A stretch of 64,000 nt of DNA. Origin: Streptomyces sp. V1I1 (GTDB lineage Bacteria; Actinomycetota; Actinomycetes; Streptomycetales; Streptomycetaceae). The DNA lies in contig NZ_JAUSZH010000001.1 in the NCBI RefSeq assembly GCF_030817355.1, forward strand, positions 3,342,501 through 3,406,500. The letters are read 5' to 3'. Shown piece by piece: positions 27,509 to 38,092 of the stretch. A program made the translations under genes and the position numbers. Position 1 is the stretch's first letter; each line of letters begins with the position of its first letter. The notes beneath the pieces were generated by a model. That model was not told where the DNA came from. It saw nothing but the letters and a program-made list of their open reading frames with translations, and searched no databases.

Positions 27509-28777
27509 ATGACACAGGAACTGCGGCGGTCCCTGGGACTGTTCGACGCCGTCGTGATCGGGCTCGGATCGATGGTCGGGGCGGGCATCTTCGTGGCACT
27601 GGGCCCGGCGGCCCGGGCCGCCGGTTCGGGGCTGCTGCTGGGACTGGCGCTGGCCGCGGTGGTCGCGTATTGCAACGCCATGTCGTCGGCGCGGCTCGCA
27701 GCCCGTTATCCGGCGTCCGGCGGGACCTATGTGTACGGCCGGGAGCGGCTCGGCGAGTTCTGGGGGTATCTGGCGGGCTGGGCGTTCGTCGTGGGGAAGA
27801 CCGCGTCGTGCGCAGCGATGGCGCTGACGGTCGGGGCGTATGCGTGGCCGGAGCAGGCGCACGCGGTGGCTGTCGCCGCTGTGGTGGCGCTGACTGCCGT
27901 GAACTACGGGGGCGTTCAGAAGTCGGCTTGGCTTACGCGGGCGATCGTGGCAGTCGTGCTGGCGGTCCTCGCTGCGGTCGTGGTCGTCTGCCTCGGGTCG
28001 GGCTCGGCGGACTTCGGGCGGCTGGATATCGGCGCGGACGCCACAGTGGACGGGGTGCTCCAAGCGGCGGGACTGCTGTTCTTCGCTTTCGCGGGGTACG
28101 CGCGGATCGCCACGCTGGGCGAGGAGGTGCGGGACCCGGCACGTACGATCCCGCGCGCCGTCCCGCTGGCGCTGGGCATCGCGCTGGTGGTCTATGTGTG
28201 TGTCGCGGTCTCGGTCCTTTCTGTGCTGGGAGCCGGGGAGTTGGGCAAGGCGACGGCTCCGCTCGCCGATGCCGTACGGGCGGCGGGCGCGCAGTGGCTG
28301 GCGCCTGTGGTGAGGGTGGGCGCCGCGGTGGCGGCGCTCGGGTCGTTGCTCGCGCTCATCCTCGGGGTCTCCCGGACGACGCTGGCGATGGCCCGGGACG
28401 GCCATCTGCCGGGTGCACTCGCCGCCGTGCACCCTCGTTTCCAGGTGCCGCACCGCGCGGAGCTGGCTGTGGGAGCGGTCGTCGCAGTGGTGGCCGCGAC
28501 GGCGGACGTGCGCGGGGCGATCGGCTTCTCGTCGTTCGGAGTGCTGGTGTACTACGCAATTGCCAACGTCTCGGCGTGGACGCTGAGTTCCGATTCGGAT
28601 CGGGATACACCCGTTCGAGTGGCGGAGTCTCGAGCGATGACGGTCCGGGGCACGGCGGGATGCGGGCTGGTGGGTTGTCTGGTGCTGGCTTTCGCGCTGC
28701 CGACGCTGTCGGTGGCCGCGGGTGCGGCCGTGCTGGCCGTGGGAGTGGTGGTGTACGCGGTACGGCGGCGGGGCTAG
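27509..28777 (+). CDS. APC-superfamily amino acid permease
   Basis: 422 residues from ATG 27509 with about 12 spans. The first span carries the APC signature (VVIGLGSMVGAGIFVALGPAARAAG), followed by AYCNAMSSARLAARYPASGGTYVYGRERLG. The IGFSSFGVLVYYAIANVSAWTL segment is also typical. It is probably a proton- or exchange-driven amino acid transporter; the substrate is unknown. The ribosome site is weak. Confidence 0.9.
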   Translation: MTQELRRSLGLFDAVVIGLGSMVGAGIFVALGPAARAAGSGLLLGLALAAVVAYCNAMSSARLAARYPASGGTYVYGRERLGEFWGYLAGWAFVVGKTASCAAMALTVGAYAWPEQAHAVAVAAVVALTAVNYGGVQKSAWLTRAIVAVVLAVLAAVVVVCLGSGSADFGRLDIGADATVDGVLQAAGLLFFAFAGYARIATLGEEVRDPARTIPRAVPLALGIALVVYVCVAVSVLSVLGAGELGKATAPLADAVRAAGAQWLAPVVRVGAAVAALGSLLALILGVSRTTLAMARDGHLPGALAAVHPRFQVPHRAELAVGAVVAVVAATADVRGAIGFSSFGVLVYYAIANVSAWTLSSDSDRDTPVRVAESRAMTVRGTAGCGLVGCLVLAFALPTLSVAAGAAVLAVGVVVYAVRRRG

Positions 28778-28790
28778 GCCAGCCGCACAT

Positions 28791-28922
28791 TCAGGCCAGG
28801 AAAACCAGCGGCGCGGACCCTTCGGACCTGGCCTGCAAGACGGCGTTCAGCAGGTCCCCCTCAGGGGCGCAGCCGAGCAGTTCGTACCGTTCGCGGACCG
28901 GCAACGGCGGATCCGCGAACGC
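28791..28922 (-). other. Open frame continuing in phase after the yccF stop (possible remnant)
   Basis: 43 codons follow the TAG of the YccF gene in the same frame, reading AFADPPLPVRERYELLGC and ending GSAPLVFLA before TGA at 28791. The composition looks coding rather than random. It may be a gene remnant or a former C-terminal domain cut off by the stop; no family was recognised. Confidence 0.3.
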
Positions 28923-29315
28923 CTACCGCGAGGCGAAGGGCTGGTCCGTGGGGACGATCTCCTTGCCGAAGGGCAGCAGCGAGACCGGGATCAGCTTGAA
29001 GTTGGCGATGCCCAGTGGGATGCCGATGATCGTGATGCACAGGGCGATGCCGGTGAAGATGTGGCCGAGCGCCAGCCACCAGCCGGCGAGGATCAGCCAC
29101 AGCACATTGCCGACGCAGGACGGCGCGCCCGCGTCGCGCCGGTCGACCACGGTGTAGCCGAAGGGCCAGAGGGCGTAGACGCCGATGCGGAACGCGGCCA
29201 GACCGAACGGGATGCCGATGATCGTGATGCACAGCAGCAGCCCCGCGAAGATGTAGCCGAGGAACATCCAGAAGCCGCACAGGATGAGCCATATGACATT
29301 CAGGATTGTCTTCAT
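28923..29315 (-). CDS. YccF domain-containing membrane protein
   Basis: 130 residues: two tandem YccF domains (about residues 1-55 and 65-120), each with two spans and the shared pattern [23 protein letters not shown]. Such proteins are small inner-membrane proteins of unknown role. It overlaps the HtpX stop by 4 bp (ATGA), so the two are coupled; a role beside membrane-protein quality control is a reasonable inference. Confidence 0.9.
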   Translation of the reverse strand: MKTILNVIWLILCGFWMFLGYIFAGLLLCITIIGIPFGLAAFRIGVYALWPFGYTVVDRRDAGAPSCVGNVLWLILAGWWLALGHIFTGIALCITIIGIPLGIANFKLIPVSLLPFGKEIVPTDQPFASR

Positions 29316-30175
29316 GGGCGGCGACCTGCCATCTGCTCGAGTCGGGCGATGCGTTCCGCCATGGGCGGGTGTGTCGAGAACATCCTGGAGAGGCCCGGGC
29401 CTGGCCGGAAAGGGTTCGCGATCATCATATGGCTTGCGGTCTCCAGGCGCGGCTCGGCTGGCAGTGGCAACTGCTTCGTACCGGCGTCGAGCTTGCGCAG
29501 GGCGCTGGCGAGGGCCAGCGGGTCGCCGGTGAGCTGGGCGCCCGAGGCGTCGGCCTCGTACTCCCGCGAACGGCTGACGGCGAGCTGGATCACGGAGGCG
29601 GCCAGCGGGCCCAGAATCATGATCAGCAGCATGCCGAGGAGACCCGGGCCCTCATCGTCGTCGGAGCGGCCTATGGGGATCAGCCAGGCGAAGTTCACCA
29701 GGAACATCACCACGGAGGCGAGGGCGCCGGCGACCGAGGAGATCAGGATGTCGCGGTTGTAGACATGGCTCAGCTCGTGGCCGAGGACGCCGCGCAGCTC
29801 GCGCTCGTTGAGGATCTGCAGGATCCCTTCGGTGCAGCACACTGCGGCGTTGCGCGGGTTGCGGCCGGTCGCGAAGGCATTGGGGGCCTGGGTCGGCGAG
29901 ATGTAGAGGCGGGGCATGGGCTGACGGGCGGCGGTGGAGAGCTCACGGACGATGCGATAGAGCGCGGGGGCCTCGAATTCGCTGACCGGGCGGGCGCGCA
30001 TGGCCCGCAGCGCCAGCTTGTCGCTGTTCCAGTAGGCGTACGCATTGGTGCCTAGCGCCACAACGAGCGCTACCAGCAGGCCCGTACGACCGAAGAAGCT
30101 GCCGATGACGAGGATGAGGGCGGACAGTCCCCCGAGGAGTACGGCGGTCTTCAGCCTGTTGTGCCGGCGGTGCAC
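29312..30175 (-). CDS. htpX: Membrane zinc metalloprotease HtpX (M48B)
   Basis: 287 residues. Two N-terminal spans (about 10-45), the [16 protein letters not shown] substrate-groove segment, the zinc motif HELSH at residues 133-137, two more spans, and the third zinc ligand Glu in [16 protein letters not shown]. HtpX degrades misfolded membrane proteins at the cytoplasmic face. It lies after the nuo operon and is coupled to yccF. Confidence 0.95.
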   Translation of the reverse strand: MHRRHNRLKTAVLLGGLSALILVIGSFFGRTGLLVALVVALGTNAYAYWNSDKLALRAMRARPVSEFEAPALYRIVRELSTAARQPMPRLYISPTQAPNAFATGRNPRNAAVCCTEGILQILNERELRGVLGHELSHVYNRDILISSVAGALASVVMFLVNFAWLIPIGRSDDDEGPGLLGMLLIMILGPLAASVIQLAVSRSREYEADASGAQLTGDPLALASALRKLDAGTKQLPLPAEPRLETASHMMIANPFRPGPGLSRMFSTHPPMAERIARLEQMAGRRP

Positions 30176-30321
30176 GGTACGCCCTCCAAGTGGTGCGGCA
30201 GGGGAACCCTTTGCGTGGTTGTCTCCACTCTCAAGTGGACCCTTCTGTACTGGTCAACGCCAGGCGAAGGTCGCTAGTTCCCTTGTGCCGTCGGCCTTGG
30301 AGCGGGCCGTTCGGGTGGTGC

Positions 30322-31851
30322 TCAGAACAGGCTGCTCGCCGCGACGCGGAGCACCAGTTGGGGGTAGCCGGAGAGTACGACGCCGACGGCGGCGGTCAGG
30401 ACGATGGCCACGGTGACCGCAGCGGGGGCGCGCTTTCTGGCCGGCTGGGCCCCATCGGCGCTCTCCTCGGCGCCCGCCGGAGCGCGGAAGAGGATTGCCG
30501 TCCACTGGAGGTAGTAGTACAGGGCGATCACGACATTGACGCCCATGATGACCGCCAGCCAGCCCAGGCCCGCGTCGACGGCCGAGGAGAAGACGGTCAC
30601 CTTGGCGAACAGGCCGATGATGCCGGGCGGCAGACCGGCCAGGCAGAGCAGGAAGAAGCCCATCGCGAGGGCGGTGAGCGGGCGGGTGGTGTAGAGACCG
30701 CGGTAGTCGGAGATCCGGTTGAGCGGGTGCGTACGGGCGACGAGCGCCGCCACCGCGAAGGCACCCAGGTTCACGACCGCGTACATGAGGGCGTACGCGA
30801 CGGTGGCGCCGATCTGGTCGTCGCTGGAGTACGCGGCGGCCGCGATCGGCACCAAGAGGTAGCCGGCCTGCGCCACGGAGGACCACGCGAGGAGGCGTAC
30901 CGCGCTCCACGCGCGCGTGGCCGACTGGCGCAACGCCGCGACATTGCCCGCGGTCATGGTGAGACCGGCGAGAACGGCGATCGCCGGTCCCCAGACGTTC
31001 GCGTATCCGGGGAAGGCGATGACGGTCACCAGGATGAGGCCGGAGAAACCGACCGCCTTTCCGACGACGGACAGGTACGCGGCGATGGGCAGCGGTGCGC
31101 CCACATAGGTGTCGGGGACCCAGAAGTGGAAGGGGACCGCGGCCGTCTTGAACGCGAAGCCGACGAGGGTCAGCGCCACGCCCGCCTTGGCGAGCGTGTC
31201 GAGCTGGCCAGGGACCTTGTCGAGGTCGGCGGCGATCTGAGTGAGGTGCAGGGTGCCCGTCGTGGCGTACACGAAGCTGACGCCGAGCAGCATCACGGCG
31301 GTCGCGGCGACCGAGGAGAGGAAGAACTTCAGGGCTGCTTCGCTGGAGAGCCGGTCGCCACGCCTGAGGCCGACGAGCGCGAACGCGGGCAGCGATGCGA
31401 CTTCGAGGGCGACGACGAGGGTGGCCAGGTCGCGCGAGGCCGGCAGCAGGGCCGCGCCGGCCGCGGAAGAGAGCAGCAGGAACCAGAATTCCCCTGCCGG
31501 GAGCTTCTTGCGGGTGTCGTGGAGCGAGAGCAGGGCAGTCAGCAGTGCGCCGCCGAGCACCAGCAGCTGGATCACCAGGGTGAAGTGATCGGCGGTGTAG
31601 CTGCAGGCGTCGGCGTCCGTCGTGAGGCACAACGTCGCGCGGTTGCCCTTGCGCAGCGGCACCAGAGTGATGAGCGCGGCCACGAGACCGGCGATCGCGA
31701 CGGCGCCCAGCAGCCGCTTGCGCCGCTCAGGTACGAACAGATCGGCGACCAGCACGATCAGGGCGACCACCGCGGTGATGGTGGGCGGCGCGATCGTGAG
31801 CCAGTCGACGGACTGGACGAGGCTGGTGACGCTGTCGGCTGCCACGGTCAC
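30322..31851 (-). CDS. nuoN: NADH-quinone oxidoreductase subunit N (second, incomplete nuo cluster)
   Basis: 509 residues from GTG 31851, with AGGAGG upstream, overlapping the nuoM stop (GTGA). About 14 spans of the Mrp antiporter-like fold; the conserved proton-channel lysines lie in segments such as FFLSSVAATAVMLLG (ALKFFL) and GFAFKTAAVPFHFWVPDTY. This is one of three antiporter-like proton-pumping subunits of complex I and the last gene of this operon. Confidence 0.95.
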   Translation of the reverse strand: MTVAADSVTSLVQSVDWLTIAPPTITAVVALIVLVADLFVPERRKRLLGAVAIAGLVAALITLVPLRKGNRATLCLTTDADACSYTADHFTLVIQLLVLGGALLTALLSLHDTRKKLPAGEFWFLLLSSAAGAALLPASRDLATLVVALEVASLPAFALVGLRRGDRLSSEAALKFFLSSVAATAVMLLGVSFVYATTGTLHLTQIAADLDKVPGQLDTLAKAGVALTLVGFAFKTAAVPFHFWVPDTYVGAPLPIAAYLSVVGKAVGFSGLILVTVIAFPGYANVWGPAIAVLAGLTMTAGNVAALRQSATRAWSAVRLLAWSSVAQAGYLLVPIAAAAYSSDDQIGATVAYALMYAVVNLGAFAVAALVARTHPLNRISDYRGLYTTRPLTALAMGFFLLCLAGLPPGIIGLFAKVTVFSSAVDAGLGWLAVIMGVNVVIALYYYLQWTAILFRAPAGAEESADGAQPARKRAPAAVTVAIVLTAAVGVVLSGYPQLVLRVAASSLF

Positions 31852-33434
31852 GACTTGCCTCCTGCGAGGAGCTTCTGCACGGCCGGGTCGGTGAGGCCGA
31901 GGAGGACCGCGGGCCACAGTCCGGCGAGGACGGTGAGGGCAACGAGCGGGGTCCAGGCGGCGAATTCGTACGTCTGGACGTCAGCGAGTGGTTTCGCGTC
32001 CGGCTCCTCCTCGTGCCGCAGCGCGCCCATGCAGACGCGGCGCACGACGATGAGCAGGTACGCGGCGGTTAGCAGGGTGCCGAAGCCGGCGATCGCCATG
32101 AAGGTGAGGAAGGCGGGACGGCTCAGTCCCTCGGCGGGGTCGAACGCGCCGAACAGCGCGAGCATCTCGCCCCAGAATCCGGCGAGGCCGGGGAGGCCGA
32201 GGGAGGCTACGGCGGCGAAGGCGAGGAGACCGCCGAGGCGGGGGGCACGGCCGTAGAGGGCCGCTCCGGTGGCGCCGGCGAGGGTGTCGAGGTCGGCGGT
32301 GCCGTAACGGTCCTTGAGCGCTCCGACCAGGAAGAAGAGCAGGCCGGTGATGAGGCCGTGGGCGATGTTGGCGAAGAGCGCGCCGTTCACGCCGGTGGGA
32401 GTCATCGTCGCGATGCCGAGGAGTACGAAGCCCATGTGGCCGACGGAGGAGTACGCGATCAGGCGCTTGAGGTCGCCGCCCGCGCCCTGCTTGGCGAGGG
32501 CGAGGCAGGCGAGGGATCCGTAGATGATGCCGGCGACGGCGAAGGCGGCGAGGTACGGCGCGAAGGTCTGCATGCCGTCCGGCGTGATGGGCAGCACGAT
32601 GCGGACAAATCCGTACGTACCCATCTTCAGCAGTACGCCGGCGAGGAGGACGGAGCCAACGGTCGGAGCGGCGGTGTGCGCGTCCGGGAGCCAGCTGTGC
32701 AGCGGCCACATCGGAGTCTTGACGGCCAGCCCGAGACCGATCGCCAAAACGGCGATGACCTGCGTGGATGCGGTCAGCCCACGGCCGTTGTCAGTGGCGA
32801 GTGCCACCATGTCGAATGTGCCGGTCTTCAGCCCGATGAGCAGCAGGCCGAGCAGCATGACGACCGAGCCGAGCAGCGTGTAGAGGATGAACTTCCAGGC
32901 GGCGGCCTGCCGCGCCTCACCACCCCAGCGGGCGATGAGGAAGTACATCGGGATGAGCACCATCTCGAAGGCCAGGAAGAAGAGCAGCAGGTCGAGGACG
33001 GCGAAGGTCGCGAGGGTCCCGGATTCGAGGACGAGCAGCAGTGCGACGAAGGCCTTCGGGGAAGGGCCCGCGGGCATCTTGAAGTAGCTGTACAGCGCGC
33101 ACAGGAAGGTCAGCAGCGCCGTAAGGACCAAGAGGGGGAGGGAAATGCCGTCGATGCCGAAGTGGATCCGCACATCGAGTGCCGCGATCCAGCTGATGTC
33201 CGTCGTGGCCTGCATCTTCGACGGGTGGTCGTGGTCGAAGCCGAGGGCCAGCACGATCGCCGCGGCGAGGATCGCGCCGGTGACGGTCACGCCGTGCCGC
33301 AGGACCGCCTGGTCCGGGCTCCTGCCGCGCAGCCCGGGCGGGGCGGGCAGCAGCGCTGCGGCGGCCCCGACGAGCGGGCCGACGACGATGAACGCGAGAA
33401 GGAACTGCATCACGGACTCGCTGATATCGATCAC
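31848..33434 (-). CDS. nuoM: NADH-quinone oxidoreductase subunit M (second cluster)
   Basis: 528 residues from GTG 33434 (alternative ATG at 33410). Antiporter-like subunit with about 14 spans: FFLAFEMVLIPMYFLIARWGG carries the conserved channel Glu, and AVKTPMWPLHSWLPDAHTAAPTVGSVLLAGVLLKMGTYG is the family signature. It lies between nuoL (3 bp gap) and nuoN (4 bp overlap). Confidence 0.96.
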   Translation of the reverse strand: MIDISESVMQFLLAFIVVGPLVGAAAALLPAPPGLRGRSPDQAVLRHGVTVTGAILAAAIVLALGFDHDHPSKMQATTDISWIAALDVRIHFGIDGISLPLLVLTALLTFLCALYSYFKMPAGPSPKAFVALLLVLESGTLATFAVLDLLLFFLAFEMVLIPMYFLIARWGGEARQAAAWKFILYTLLGSVVMLLGLLLIGLKTGTFDMVALATDNGRGLTASTQVIAVLAIGLGLAVKTPMWPLHSWLPDAHTAAPTVGSVLLAGVLLKMGTYGFVRIVLPITPDGMQTFAPYLAAFAVAGIIYGSLACLALAKQGAGGDLKRLIAYSSVGHMGFVLLGIATMTPTGVNGALFANIAHGLITGLLFFLVGALKDRYGTADLDTLAGATGAALYGRAPRLGGLLAFAAVASLGLPGLAGFWGEMLALFGAFDPAEGLSRPAFLTFMAIAGFGTLLTAAYLLIVVRRVCMGALRHEEEPDAKPLADVQTYEFAAWTPLVALTVLAGLWPAVLLGLTDPAVQKLLAGGKS

Positions 33435-33437
33435 GGC

Positions 33438-35444
33438 TCACGATCCGGCGTTGACGTTGGAAAGGACGACGGCGGCGATCGCCAGGACGACGGAGCCGGC
33501 GAGCAGCGCGCTGAGGTAGGTCTGCACATTGCCGGTCTGGGCGCGGCGGACGGCCGTGCCGAGCCAGCGGGCTCCGGTGCCCGATCCGCGTACGTACGTT
33601 TCCACGACTTCCCGGTCGAGGAAGCTGACCAGCTGGGCGGCGGCCCGGACGGGGCGTACGAACAGGGCGGAGTAGACGGCGTCGATGTGGAAACCGGCCG
33701 CGGCGTGACGGTGGAGCGGGCCGAGCAGCAGTCGGCCGGGATCCGCCGGGTCAGGGGCCGCCGCGATGTCGCCGTATGCGGGGACGTGGGCGGCGATGGC
33801 CTCGGCCTCGACGACTGACGGCGCGGCTTGCGGATGGGCGGCGACGGCACCCAGGGGGATGCGGGCGGCGTCCGCGCGGTACTGGATGGCGCGCCAGGTG
33901 CCGTAGGTGATCAGTCCGCCGACGAGTGCGACACCGGTGCCGAGGACGGCGGTGGTGACGGTCGGGGTGAGGCTGTGGCCGTCGAACCAGTCGTCGAGGT
34001 AGCCGACGGTCAGGCCAAAAGCCAGAGAGGGGATGGCAAGCGCCCAGAGCACGGCGTTCATGACGATCGGCTGGCGGCCGTGGTCGGGGGCTTCGGCTCC
34101 GCGGCCGCGGAAGGTGAGCAGCCACAGGCGGGTTGCGTACGCGGCGGTGAGCAGGGCGGTGATCAGACCGGAGACCAGCACGGTCCAGCCCGCGGCGCCC
34201 GGTGCGATGTCGGATTCGCCGAGGGCCGCGTGCTCGGCGGCCACGAGGACGGCTTCCTTGGAGAAGAAGCCGGCGAAGGGAGGAATCGCGGCGAGCGCGA
34301 GCAGGGCGACCGTCATCGTCCAGTACGCGTCGGGGACGCGCTTGGCGAGGCCGCTCATCCGGGACATGGCGGCGAGCGAGTTGGTGCCGGCGGCGTGGAT
34401 GATCACGCCGGCGGCGAGGAAGAGCAGTGCCTTGAACGCACCGTGCGACAGGAGGTGGAAGACGGCAGCGCCGCGGTCCCCGACGGCCAGGGCGCCCGAC
34501 ATATAGCCGAGCTGGCCGATGGTCGAGTAGGCGAGGACGCGCTTGATGTCGTCCTGGGCGAGTGCGGCGAGCCCCGAGCCGACCATGGTGACGGCGGCCA
34601 TCACGGCGAGGACGGTGAGCGCTGCCGCGGAGGCGGCGAAGACGGGAAGGAGCCGGGCCACGAAGTAGATGCCGGCCGCGACCATCGTCGCGGCGTGGAT
34701 CAGCGCGGAGACGGGGGTGGGGCCCGCCATCGCGTCGGGCAGCCAGGTGTGCAGCGGGAACTGCGCCGACTTGCCCGCCACGCCCGCGAGGAGGAGCAGT
34801 GCGATCAGCGTGGGGTTCTCGATCCCGCCGGCCGCGACGGAGCCGAGGATCCCGGTGATCCGGAACGTGCCGGCGTCGGCGGCGAGCGCGAACAGGCCGA
34901 TCAGAAAGGGGACATCGCCGAGCTTGGTGACCAGGAAGGCCTTGAGGGAGGCGGCGCGCGCCTCGGGCGTCTCCCAGTAGTGGCCGACGAGGAAGTACGA
35001 GCAGATGCCCATGATCTCCCAGCCGACCAGCAGCACCATCAGGTCGCCGGAGTAGACGACGAGCAGCATCGCGGAGGTGAAGAGGGAGACGAGAGCTGCG
35101 TACGAGGGGTAGCGCGGGTCGTCGCGCAGATAGCCCGTCGAGTAGATCTGCACGCAGGACGCGACCAGGCCGACCAGGACGGCGACGAGGACCGCGAAGC
35201 CGTCGAGGTGCAGGGCGAGTTCGATGGGGACCGACCCGGTGGGGGTCAGCTGGGTCGAGGCGTCGATCGCCTTCTCGCCGCCCTGGCGTACGGCGACGAG
35301 CACGGCGATGGCGGCCGCGGCGAGAGTCGGCAGGACGGCCAGGGGCCGTACGAAACCGGGGGCGGTGCGGCCGAGCAGCAGCCCGGCCGCGGCGCCCAGA
35401 AACGGAAGGAGGGGGACGAGTACGGCGAGGGTCGTGGTGGTCAC
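33438..35444 (-). CDS. nuoL: NADH-quinone oxidoreductase subunit L (second cluster)
   Basis: 668 residues from GTG 35444, overlapping nuoK (GTGA). Distal proton-pumping subunit: [23 protein letters not shown] contains the conserved Glu, [34 protein letters not shown] the channel Lys/His signature, and a long C-terminal region supplies the lateral helix and anchor. Length is normal for NuoL. Confidence 0.96.
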   Translation of the reverse strand: MTTTTLAVLVPLLPFLGAAAGLLLGRTAPGFVRPLAVLPTLAAAAIAVLVAVRQGGEKAIDASTQLTPTGSVPIELALHLDGFAVLVAVLVGLVASCVQIYSTGYLRDDPRYPSYAALVSLFTSAMLLVVYSGDLMVLLVGWEIMGICSYFLVGHYWETPEARAASLKAFLVTKLGDVPFLIGLFALAADAGTFRITGILGSVAAGGIENPTLIALLLLAGVAGKSAQFPLHTWLPDAMAGPTPVSALIHAATMVAAGIYFVARLLPVFAASAAALTVLAVMAAVTMVGSGLAALAQDDIKRVLAYSTIGQLGYMSGALAVGDRGAAVFHLLSHGAFKALLFLAAGVIIHAAGTNSLAAMSRMSGLAKRVPDAYWTMTVALLALAAIPPFAGFFSKEAVLVAAEHAALGESDIAPGAAGWTVLVSGLITALLTAAYATRLWLLTFRGRGAEAPDHGRQPIVMNAVLWALAIPSLAFGLTVGYLDDWFDGHSLTPTVTTAVLGTGVALVGGLITYGTWRAIQYRADAARIPLGAVAAHPQAAPSVVEAEAIAAHVPAYGDIAAAPDPADPGRLLLGPLHRHAAAGFHIDAVYSALFVRPVRAAAQLVSFLDREVVETYVRGSGTGARWLGTAVRRAQTGNVQTYLSALLAGSVVLAIAAVVLSNVNAGS

Positions 35445-35812
35445 GCGGTGGCCTCAGCCTTCTGCGCCGGGGCGGTCGCGTCAGGGGCGTCGGGGATGCC
35501 GTCGGGGCCCTCGGCAGTGTCGCGGAGTCTGTCGACGTCCGAGGTTCCGCGGTTGCGGTAGACCATCAGGACGATCGCCAGGCCGATGCCGATCTCCGCG
35601 GCGGCGATGGCGATGGTGAAGAGGGTGAGCGCCTGGCCGGCGTGCAGGGTGTCGCGCATCCAGACGTCGAAGGCTACGAGGTTGAGGTTGACCGCGTTGA
35701 GCATCAGCTCGACGGACATCAGGACCAGGATCGCGTTGCGGCGTGCGAGCACTCCGTACAGCCCGACGCAGAAAAGGAGGACGGCGAGCACGGCGGGATA
35801 GGCGAGGTGCAT
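35441..35812 (-). CDS. nuoK: NADH-quinone oxidoreductase subunit K (second cluster)
   Basis: 123 residues from ATG 35812. Three spans with the two buried membrane glutamates ([19 protein letters not shown] and [19 protein letters not shown]) needed for proton transfer. An extra ~30-residue charged C-terminal tail (from [11 protein letters not shown]) is longer than in most NuoK. Its start overlaps the nuoJ stop by one base (TGATG). Confidence 0.95.
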   Translation of the reverse strand: MHLAYPAVLAVLLFCVGLYGVLARRNAILVLMSVELMLNAVNLNLVAFDVWMRDTLHAGQALTLFTIAIAAAEIGIGLAIVLMVYRNRGTSDVDRLRDTAEGPDGIPDAPDATAPAQKAEATA

Positions 35813-36408
35813 CAGCTCTTCCCCTCGGGATCCTTGGCAGCGTTGGCGTCCTTGACAGCGTTGGCGTCCTCGGGGTCCTTGCGGGACAGGACGATCGCCC
35901 CGACCAGGGCGGCGAGCAGCAGTACGGACAGCGCCTCGAAAGGCAGCACCCAGTGCCGGAAGAGGATCTCGCCGGACACCTGTGTGGAGCCCTGGGCGGG
36001 TCCGTCCAGGTCGATCCAGGTCGTACGGAACGCGTCGACGACCACCCAGACCAGGGCGGCCGCGGCGGCGACGGCCACGGCCAGGGCAACCCAGCGGTTG
36101 CCGGAGTCGGCGTCCGGGGAGCGGCCGATGGGGGCCTTGGTGAGCATCAGCCCGAAGAGAAGGAGGACGACCACGGAACCGACATAGATCAGGACCTGCA
36201 CCCAGGCGATGAACTCGGCAGTCAGTAGGAGGTATTCGACGGCGAGGCCGCCGAGCGCCACGACCAGCCAGAGGGCGGCGTGCACCAGTTGCTTGGTCTT
36301 GACGGTTATGGCGGCCGCGCCAAGGGTGGCGATGCCGACGAGGAGGAAGGCGACCTCGACGCCGGTCGGGGAGAGGAAGCCATGCGTCTCGGCTGCGGCG
36401 AGCATCAT
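35812..36408 (-). CDS. nuoJ: NADH-quinone oxidoreductase subunit J (second cluster)
   Basis: 198 residues, five spans. [40 protein letters not shown] and [26 protein letters not shown] match NuoJ, including the pi-bulge helix. The C-terminus is a Lys/Asp/Ala-rich tail with [13 protein letters not shown] repeats. It overlaps nuoI by 4 bp. Confidence 0.95.
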   Translation of the reverse strand: MMLAAAETHGFLSPTGVEVAFLLVGIATLGAAAITVKTKQLVHAALWLVVALGGLAVEYLLLTAEFIAWVQVLIYVGSVVVLLLFGLMLTKAPIGRSPDADSGNRWVALAVAVAAAAALVWVVVDAFRTTWIDLDGPAQGSTQVSGEILFRHWVLPFEALSVLLLAALVGAIVLSRKDPEDANAVKDANAAKDPEGKS

Positions 36409-37124
36409 GCCAGTCCTCCCTCGCCGGGGCGGGGCGTGGCGTCGTCGGCCGGACCCGCAGGCGGCGCGGCGGCGTCATCCGGACCGGCGGGGCCGGCGGG
36501 CGGCGCGGCGGCGTCACCCGGACCGGCGGGGCCGGCGGGCGGCGCGGCGGCGTCACCCGGGTCGGCCGGGCCGACAGCGGGCTCCGTCATTGCGTCCGCC
36601 TGCGCGGTCGCGAGCTTTTCGGCCGCCTTACGGGCCGCGGCGAGTTCCTTCGGCTCCTCGGCGCCCGGATCGAGCGCGGGCGGTGCGGGCACCGTCCACA
36701 TCCACTCGCGGAGCTTGTCGCGCTCATGGGTGAGCTCGCGGATGTCCGTCTCCGCGTACTCGAACTCCGGCGACCAGAACAGCGCGTCGAAAGGACAGAC
36801 CTCGATGCAGATACCGCAGTACATGCAGAGCGCGAAGTCGATGGCGAACCGGTCGAGGACGTTGCGGCTGCGCTCCCGGCCGCCGGGGGCCGCGGCCGGG
36901 ACAGTCTCTTTGTGGGAGTCGATGTAGATGCACCAGTCGGGGCACTCACGGGCGCAGAGCATGCAGACCGTGCAGTTCTCCTCGAACAGGCCGATCACGC
37001 CGCGGGTGCGGGGCGGGAGTTCGGGCTGGGCGTCCGGGTACTGCTGAGTGACCGTCTTCTTCGTCATCGTCCGCAGGGTGACGGCGAGGCCCTTCGCGAG
37101 CCCGGAGCCGGGGATCGGAGGCAT
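36405..37124 (-). CDS. nuoI: NADH-quinone oxidoreductase subunit I, two [4Fe-4S] ferredoxin domain, with repetitive C-terminal tail
   Basis: 239 residues from ATG 37124, which overlaps the nuoH stop (TAATG). Two complete [4Fe-4S] motifs, C51xxC54xxC57xxxC61 and C100xxC103xxC106xxxC110, pass electrons towards NuoB. The last ~65 residues are a Pro/Ala/Gly/Asp tail with three near-identical 13-residue units ([13 protein letters not shown] type). With no NuoE/F/G in this operon, NuoI would be the exposed electron entry point. Confidence 0.96.
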   Translation of the reverse strand: MPPIPGSGLAKGLAVTLRTMTKKTVTQQYPDAQPELPPRTRGVIGLFEENCTVCMLCARECPDWCIYIDSHKETVPAAAPGGRERSRNVLDRFAIDFALCMYCGICIEVCPFDALFWSPEFEYAETDIRELTHERDKLREWMWTVPAPPALDPGAEEPKELAAARKAAEKLATAQADAMTEPAVGPADPGDAAAPPAGPAGPGDAAAPPAGPAGPDDAAAPPAGPADDATPRPGEGGLA

Positions 37125-38092
37125 TACTGGATCACCACCTTCACGATGCCGGTGAGCGCGATCTGGGCGAGGGCGAGCGGGACGAGGGTGGTCCAGGCGA
37201 GCTTCTGCAGCTGGTCCTCGCGCATCCGCGGATACGTCACGCGCAGCCAGATGACGATGAAGGCGAGCACGGCCGTCTTGAGCAGGGTCCAGACCCAGCC
37301 GAGGCCCTCGGCCCCGAACGGACCGTGCCAGCCCCCCAGGAAGAGGACGGTGGTCAGACCGCACAGGACGACGATGCCCGCGTACTCGGCGAGCAGGAAC
37401 AGAGCGAAACGCAGGCCGGTGTACTCGGTGTACGCGCCGAAGATGATCTCGGAGTCGGCGACCGGCATGTCGAAGGGCGGCCGCTGGAGTTCGGCGAGGC
37501 CGGCCACGAAGAAGACCAGGGCGCCCACGATCTGCCAGGGCAGCCACCACCACTCGAAGGCGTTCAGGATGCCGGGCAGCGAGACCGTGCCGGCCGCCAT
37601 GGCGACTGAGGCGGCGGCGAGCAGCATCGGCAGCTCGTACGCGAGCAGCTGCGCGGCGGTGCGCAGACCGCCGAGGAGGGAGAACTTATTGGCCGAAGCC
37701 CAGCCCGCCATGAGCGAGCCGAGCACCCCGACGCCCATCACCGCGAGCACGAAGAAGATGCCCGCGTCGACGACCTGGCCGACCGCGCTCTCGCTCGGGC
37801 CGATCGGGATCGCTACCAATACGAGGAGGTAGGGGAGGAGGGCGACAGCCGGGGCGAGCTGGAAGATACGGCGGTCGGCGCCGGCCGGGACCACGTCCTC
37901 CTTCTGCGCGAACTTCACGCCGTCCGCGACGAGCTGGGCCCAGCCGTGGAAGCCACCCGCGTACATCGGGCCGAGGCGGCCCTGCATATGGGCCATCACC
38001 TTGTGCTCGGTCTGCCCGATGACGAGAGGAAGTACAAGGAACACGGCGAAGACGACGACCAGCCGCAAGGCGACGTCGAGAGCGTCGTTCAC
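37124..38092 (-). CDS. nuoH: NADH-quinone oxidoreductase subunit H (second cluster)
   Basis: 322 residues, about eight spans; forms the quinone-access channel with NuoB and NuoD. Conserved stretches include [67 protein letters not shown], and the terminal [13 protein letters not shown]. Its stop overlaps nuoI; its start overlaps the NuoC-like gene by 4 bp (ATGA). Confidence 0.96.
   Translation of the reverse strand: MNDALDVALRLVVVFAVFLVLPLVIGQTEHKVMAHMQGRLGPMYAGGFHGWAQLVADGVKFAQKEDVVPAGADRRIFQLAPAVALLPYLLVLVAIPIGPSESAVGQVVDAGIFFVLAVMGVGVLGSLMAGWASANKFSLLGGLRTAAQLLAYELPMLLAAASVAMAAGTVSLPGILNAFEWWWLPWQIVGALVFFVAGLAELQRPPFDMPVADSEIIFGAYTEYTGLRFALFLLAEYAGIVVLCGLTTVLFLGGWHGPFGAEGLGWVWTLLKTAVLAFIVIWLRVTYPRMREDQLQKLAWTTLVPLALAQIALTGIVKVVIQ

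Noticed and set aside
30190..32256. 688-codon plus-strand frame opposite nuoN and nuoM
   Set aside because: Low-complexity Arg/Gly/Glu shadow of membrane-protein genes.
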